64,000 nucleotides of DNA, from assembly GCF_020554865.1 (NCBI RefSeq), contig NZ_JAJCIC010000017.1, forward strand, positions 30,038 through 94,037. Reading direction: 5' to 3'. Every line of letters starts with the position of its first letter. Position 1 is the stretch's first letter. The DNA is from Lacrimispora sp. 210928-DFI.3.58 (GTDB lineage Bacteria; Bacillota; Clostridia; Lachnospirales; Lachnospiraceae). The position numbers and the translations under genes are program-made. Below, piece by piece: positions 60,458 to 64,000 of this stretch. The notes beneath the pieces are model-generated. The model was not told the origin of the DNA. It did no database searches and worked only from the letters and a program-made list of their open reading frames with translations.

Positions 60458-61738
60458 CTATTTCACGACCACCATGCCGAAGGCTTCTCCCAGCTTCTGG
60501 CTATATAACTTTTCAGCCCTGTCGGAAGAACATACATAGGCGATATCATTGTATCTCTGTTCAATATTGTTCAGCAGGTTTCGTATAATATCTTCGGAAT
60601 TTTCCTCAAATGTCAGGCATTCAAAAAGCCACGGGATTGCCTGTGCAAAATAATACTCAGCTGTCTGTTCATTCCCGCACTGCCAATGATAGGCCAAGCC
60701 AAAACCATTATATGTTTCGGAGATCAGCTTTGCCAGGCTGCATTTAGGATATGCCTGATATGCACTGTTTCTGATTGCTATAATCTCTTTCTTTTTCTTC
60801 AGCTCCGTAGCAGTTTCATCATCGCGGCTTGCCTGAACAACCTCTGTCCTCAGTGTTTCCGGCGCTCCATCCTCCGAGTCAAACGCATTCTCCCGCTGCT
60901 GCTTGATCAGATCGTTCACTTTGCGCTGAACCTGTCTGTTTATCTCCTCCTGATCGTCCCAATCATTAATCTGATATTCTCCACTCAGAAAGAATACTTC
61001 ATTACGCTCCTCCTCTGAAAGCTCAAGAACAATATCGCGCTCACTCTCCGAGATCTGAAGTCCTCTGGCAAGCTTTTGTTCACTTTTAGGACGCAGAGAA
61101 AACCAGTCATCCTTTTTCTCCCCAGTTGCGGAAGGATTCATTTCTGCCTTTGATGCTTCTGGCCTGTCCTCTTCTGTTTTTGAGTTATCTTCAGAGGCAT
61201 CCCGGAGGCTGCTGTCCTCCATCTCCTGCCTCTTATCCGTAGTATGGTCCGCCTGTTCCGGAGGCTCATAATTCAGAAACGCATCTACTCCCTTTTTTAT
61301 GTCAATGCCTTCCTTAAAAAACTCTATGGTCCTGCCCAGTATGCGGTACTGTGCCATAGCCGCCGGCGCATATAAAAGCATCAGAACAGCAACAAGGATC
61401 CATACTATGGTACTTCTCCGCAAAATATCCATCGCTGCGCTTAAAACCCGCAGGGTATCCGCTAAAATACTGGTATTTTCATCTCTGAGTCTCGTAAGAG
61501 AGTCATGGTTAACTGCCAGGCTTGCAGCCATGGAGATCAGGATCACGGCAATTTCCAAACCTAAGGCGCCCAATAGGATCGGCACAAGTGTTTTAAGGAA
61601 CAGACTTTCCAATAAAACTGTGAGCAAAGCTAATAGGAAAAGATACAGCATAACCAGGCGGGGCCAGGACCATCTCCACCTTTTGCGGTGAGAACGTACG
61701 TTCCCTCTGGTGACAGAGGAGGCGGCGGTGTTTTTCAC
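60458..61738 (-). CDS. Membrane protein with large acidic cytoplasmic domain
   Basis: 426 residues. N-terminal basic segment, two or three helices (about 28-85), another near 110-130 (STIVWILVAVLMLLYAPAAMA), then a long acidic, Glu/Ser-rich region and a TPR-like tail (NSAYQAYPKCSLAKLISETYNGFGLAYHWQCGNEQTAEYYFAQAI). No enzyme motif. First gene of a two-gene operon with a winged-helix partner. Family not recognised; possibly a sensor or scaffold. Confidence 0.6.
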   Translation of the reverse strand: MKNTAASSVTRGNVRSHRKRWRWSWPRLVMLYLFLLALLTVLLESLFLKTLVPILLGALGLEIAVILISMAASLAVNHDSLTRLRDENTSILADTLRVLSAAMDILRRSTIVWILVAVLMLLYAPAAMAQYRILGRTIEFFKEGIDIKKGVDAFLNYEPPEQADHTTDKRQEMEDSSLRDASEDNSKTEEDRPEASKAEMNPSATGEKKDDWFSLRPKSEQKLARGLQISESERDIVLELSEEERNEVFFLSGEYQINDWDDQEEINRQVQRKVNDLIKQQRENAFDSEDGAPETLRTEVVQASRDDETATELKKKKEIIAIRNSAYQAYPKCSLAKLISETYNGFGLAYHWQCGNEQTAEYYFAQAIPWLFECLTFEENSEDIIRNLLNNIEQRYNDIAYVCSSDRAEKLYSQKLGEAFGMVVVK

Positions 61739-62082
61739 AGAAAACTCGCCCCCCTCCTCTTACGTAGTGTCTCCAATTATAGCACCAGGAACAAATGCTT
61801 TCAATATTTTCAGTTTATGTTTTGTTCATGTGAGTGTATTTTTTTAAGTACTTTTCCCTGTTTTTCATCATAAGCAGCGGGCTATTCTTTATTTAATTCT
61901 TCATATATTCTTTATTTTTACTTCACCAATCCGAATCAATGATATTTTTCATCATATCCTTCTCAAATCCGATAAAACGTGTCACTGGCGCGTTTTACTG
62001 GATACTTCGTAATCAAAAAAGCCCCTGGGAATGATACTTCCCAAGGGCTTTGTTTTTACAAGCTGAAACGATTCTTAACTTT
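61739..62082. other. Intergenic region ahead of the membrane/winged-helix operon
   Basis: About 340 bp of AT-rich DNA. On the minus strand it holds the promoter region for 61738 and the terminator for the GGGtGRT gene at its right end. No clear promoter boxes were settled, and no gene seen. Confidence 0.6.
62018..62051 (-). terminator. Terminator of the GGGtGRT operon
   Basis: AAAGCCC-T-TGGGA / TCCCA-GGGGCTTT arms on the minus strand, followed by TTTTTT. Confidence 0.9.
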
Positions 62083-63093
62083 TTAGAACTTGCCTTCCTT
62101 CGCAGCTTCCTCGATGGAAACAGCCACAGCAACCGTAGCGCCAACCATTGGGTTGTTGCCCATTCCGATCAGGCCCATCATCTCAACGTGAGCCGGTACG
62201 GAGGAGGAGCCTGCGAACTGTGCGTCGGAGTGCATACGGCCCATGGTGTCGGTCATGCCGTAGGAAGCCGGACCTGCTGCCATGTTGTCTGGGTGAAGGG
62301 TACGGCCTGTGCCGCCGCCGGATGCTACGGAGAAGTACTTCTTGCCCTTCTCTACACATTCCTTCTTGTAGGTTCCTGCTACCGGATGCTGGAATCTGGT
62401 TGGGTTGGTGGAGTTACCGGTGATGGAAACGTCAACGCCTTCCTTCCACATGATAGCAACGCCCTCTGTTACGTCATTTGCGCCGTAGCAGTTCACCTTT
62501 GCTCTTAAACCATCAGAGTAGGACTTTCTCCACAGCTCTTTTACTTCACCTGTGTAGTAATCCATCTCAGTCTCTACATATGTAAATCCATTGATTCTGG
62601 AAATTACCTGTGCAGCGTCCTTACCTAAACCATTCAGGATAACGCGCAGTGGTTTCTGGCGAACCTTGTTTGCCTTCTCTGCGATACCGATAGCGCCCTC
62701 AGCTGCTGCAAAGGACTCATGGCCTGCTAAGAAGCAGAAGCAGTCGGTATCTTCTTCCAGAAGCATCTTGCCCAAGTTACCATGTCCTAAGCCAACCTTA
62801 CGCTGATCAGCAACGGAACCTGGGATACAGAATGCCTGAAGGCCTTCACCGATAGCTGCAGCAGCGTCAGCAGCCTTCTTACATCCCTTCTTGATTGCGA
62901 TTGCAGCGCCTACTGTGTAAGCCCAGCAAGCATTCTCAAAGCAGATCGGCTGGATCTTCTTCACCTGATCATATACATCCAGGCCTGCATCCTTTGTGAT
63001 CTTCTCAGCTTCTTCGATAGAAGCAATGCCATAGCTGTTTAATACGGAATTGATCTTGTCAATTCTTCTCTCATATGATTCAAATAATGCCAT
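62083..63093 (-). CDS. GGGtGRT protein
   Basis: 336 residues, named for the motif ASGGGTGRTLHPDNM, seen at about 255-270. Other blocks: YTVGAAIAIKKGCKKAADAAAAIGEGLQAFC, LGHGNLGKMLLEEDTDCFCFLAGHESFAAAEGA, and the end MGLIGMGNNPMVGATVAVAV. Several Cys and His residues could bind metal. It follows the NifU-like gene after 26 nt. The function of this conserved anaerobe protein is not known; a role in Fe-S cluster or cofactor handling is inferred from the partner. Confidence 0.88.
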   Translation of the reverse strand: MALFESYERRIDKINSVLNSYGIASIEEAEKITKDAGLDVYDQVKKIQPICFENACWAYTVGAAIAIKKGCKKAADAAAAIGEGLQAFCIPGSVADQRKVGLGHGNLGKMLLEEDTDCFCFLAGHESFAAAEGAIGIAEKANKVRQKPLRVILNGLGKDAAQVISRINGFTYVETEMDYYTGEVKELWRKSYSDGLRAKVNCYGANDVTEGVAIMWKEGVDVSITGNSTNPTRFQHPVAGTYKKECVEKGKKYFSVASGGGTGRTLHPDNMAAGPASYGMTDTMGRMHSDAQFAGSSSVPAHVEMMGLIGMGNNPMVGATVAVAVSIEEAAKEGKF

Positions 63094-63119
63094 CTTCTTA
63101 TCCTCCTAATTGGTCTTCA

Positions 63120-63812
63120 TCATTCTTTACGTGGGTCGATAATCTTAACAGCGTCAGCAACGCGGCCATACTGGCCCTTTGCCTTCTCCCATGCAGTGTT
63201 AGGATCGTCACCCTTCTTGATGAAATCAGTCATCTTGCCAAGGCTTACGAACTGATAACCAATGATCTGGTCGTCTGCATCCAGCGCAATGCCGGTTACA
63301 TAACCTTCTGCCATCTCCAGATAGCGAGGACCTTTCTTTAAGGTTCCGTACATGGTACCTACCTGTGAACGGAGACCCTTTCCTAAATCTTCCAGACCAG
63401 CGCCTACCGGAAGTCCTTCCTCAGAGAATGCACTCTGTGTTCTTCCGTAAACGATCTGTAAGAACAGCTCTCTCATAGCAGTGTTGATCGCGTCACATAC
63501 TAAGTCTGTATTTAATGCCTCTAAAACAGTCAGGCCTGGAAGGATCTCAGAAGCCATAGCTGCGGAGTGGGTCATACCGGAACATCCGATGGTCTCTACC
63601 AGAGCTTCCTGAATGATACCTTCCTTTACATTCAGTGTCAGCTTACAGGCACCCTGCTGCGGAGCACACCAGCCTACGCCGTGTGTCAGGCCGGAAATGT
63701 CTTTGATTTCTTTTGATTTTACCCATTTTGCTTCTTCTGGGATTGGAGCAGCGCCATGATGAACGCCCTGTGCAACTGTGCACATCTCTTCTACTTCCTG
63801 TGAATAAATCAT
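63120..63812 (-). CDS. NifU-like iron-sulfur scaffold protein (partner of GGGtGRT)
   Basis: 230 residues from the ATG at 63812, with AAAGGAG ten bases upstream. Contains the NifU/IscU-like core LVETIGCSGMTHSAAMASEILPGLTVLEAL with a conserved Cys, plus VGWCAPQQGACKL and a C-terminal domain ending KIIDPRKE. Usual NifU has three Cys in other spacings, so cluster type is open. Forms a two-gene operon with the GGGtGRT gene. Confidence 0.83.
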   Translation of the reverse strand: MIYSQEVEEMCTVAQGVHHGAAPIPEEAKWVKSKEIKDISGLTHGVGWCAPQQGACKLTLNVKEGIIQEALVETIGCSGMTHSAAMASEILPGLTVLEALNTDLVCDAINTAMRELFLQIVYGRTQSAFSEEGLPVGAGLEDLGKGLRSQVGTMYGTLKKGPRYLEMAEGYVTGIALDADDQIIGYQFVSLGKMTDFIKKGDDPNTAWEKAKGQYGRVADAVKIIDPRKE

Positions 63813-64000
63813 GTGTAAAAACTCCTTTCAAAAATGAATTTGATCAAGTACAGTGCCCTTTGTTAAATTTATCACATCATACTTGGTTCTATTTTCTCAC
63901 AAAATGCGACATTTTACAAGCAGATTTTTTGATTTTATTCACACCTTCTGTAGGATTACAATACATGTGTTACAACTGAATAATTAAAAAGCAGAGATGC

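Noticed and set aside
1..64000. CRISPR arrays, rRNA and tRNA genes
   Set aside because: No regular repeat-spacer pattern and no tRNA- or rRNA-like sequences were recognised while reading; a tRNAscan/Infernal run would settle this.

Overview
The window looks like a chromosomal segment of an anaerobic gut Firmicute of the Lachnospiraceae / Clostridium cluster XIVa type. The evidence is the mix of families (DUF5716/DUF5717, DUF4364, GGGtGRT protein, the queuosine-salvage trio, several MATE pumps), AGGAGG-type ribosome binding sites, ATGA-coupled operons and moderate GC. The species cannot be fixed from this stretch alone.

Layout. (1) 1-12.6 kb, minus strand: an exopolysaccharide operon. A strong promoter is followed by a cyclic-di-GMP-I riboswitch with an intrinsic terminator. 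The genes then run: DivIVA-like coiled-coil protein, SGNH hydrolase, membrane-anchored metallophosphoesterase, two Wzz-like co-polymerases (one fused to a degenerate GGDEF domain), a Wzy-like polymerase, two GT2 glycosyltransferases, a hexapeptide acetyltransferase, a Wzx-like flippase, and the start of a third GT2. (2) 12.6-24.6 kb: LysR regulator, MATE pump, a TetM-like GTPase fused to a YacP/Rae1-like NYN nuclease domain, an MNT/HEPT toxin-antitoxin pair and an SseB-like protein. An AT-richer accessory patch follows (Vat-like acetyltransferase, Ntn hydrolase, CD3324-family protein, sigma-factor fragment, decayed ORFs, solo tyrosine recombinase), then YbaK. (3) 24.7-31 kb: an uncharacterised DUF5717-DUF5716-TPR operon divergent from a DUF4364 winged-helix regulator. 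(4) 31-44.9 kb: polysaccharide deacetylase, ABC ATPase and permease, the queuosine salvage operon queK-qrtT-queL, two MATE pumps, a GreA-family factor, a Cu/Zn superoxide dismutase, Dus, and a lysine riboswitch ahead of an NhaC-family transporter. Two copies of a ~150 bp IS66-like MITE, each with an 8-bp target duplication, lie here. (5) 45.08-58.79 kb: a 13.7-kb integrative mobilizable element that splits an XRE regulator gene. Its cargo is a two-component system plus ABC exporter. Its backbone is Xis-like HTH, oriT-like repeats, DUF3847, MobA/MobL relaxase, CHC2 primase, VapE helicase, GGTTGAC iterons, TnpW and a large serine recombinase. (6) 59.6-64 kb: a winged-helix protein with a membrane partner, then an uncharacterised GGGtGRT plus NifU-like scaffold pair.

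How they work together. The polysaccharide operon is probably switched by c-di-GMP at transcription, and its co-polymerase carries a catalytically dead GGDEF domain. The queuosine trio imports queuosine, cleaves it and converts queuine toward preQ1. The mobile element can be traced base by base: joining the flanks at a shared GGA restores one uninterrupted XRE regulator gene. No rRNA, tRNA or CRISPR array was seen.
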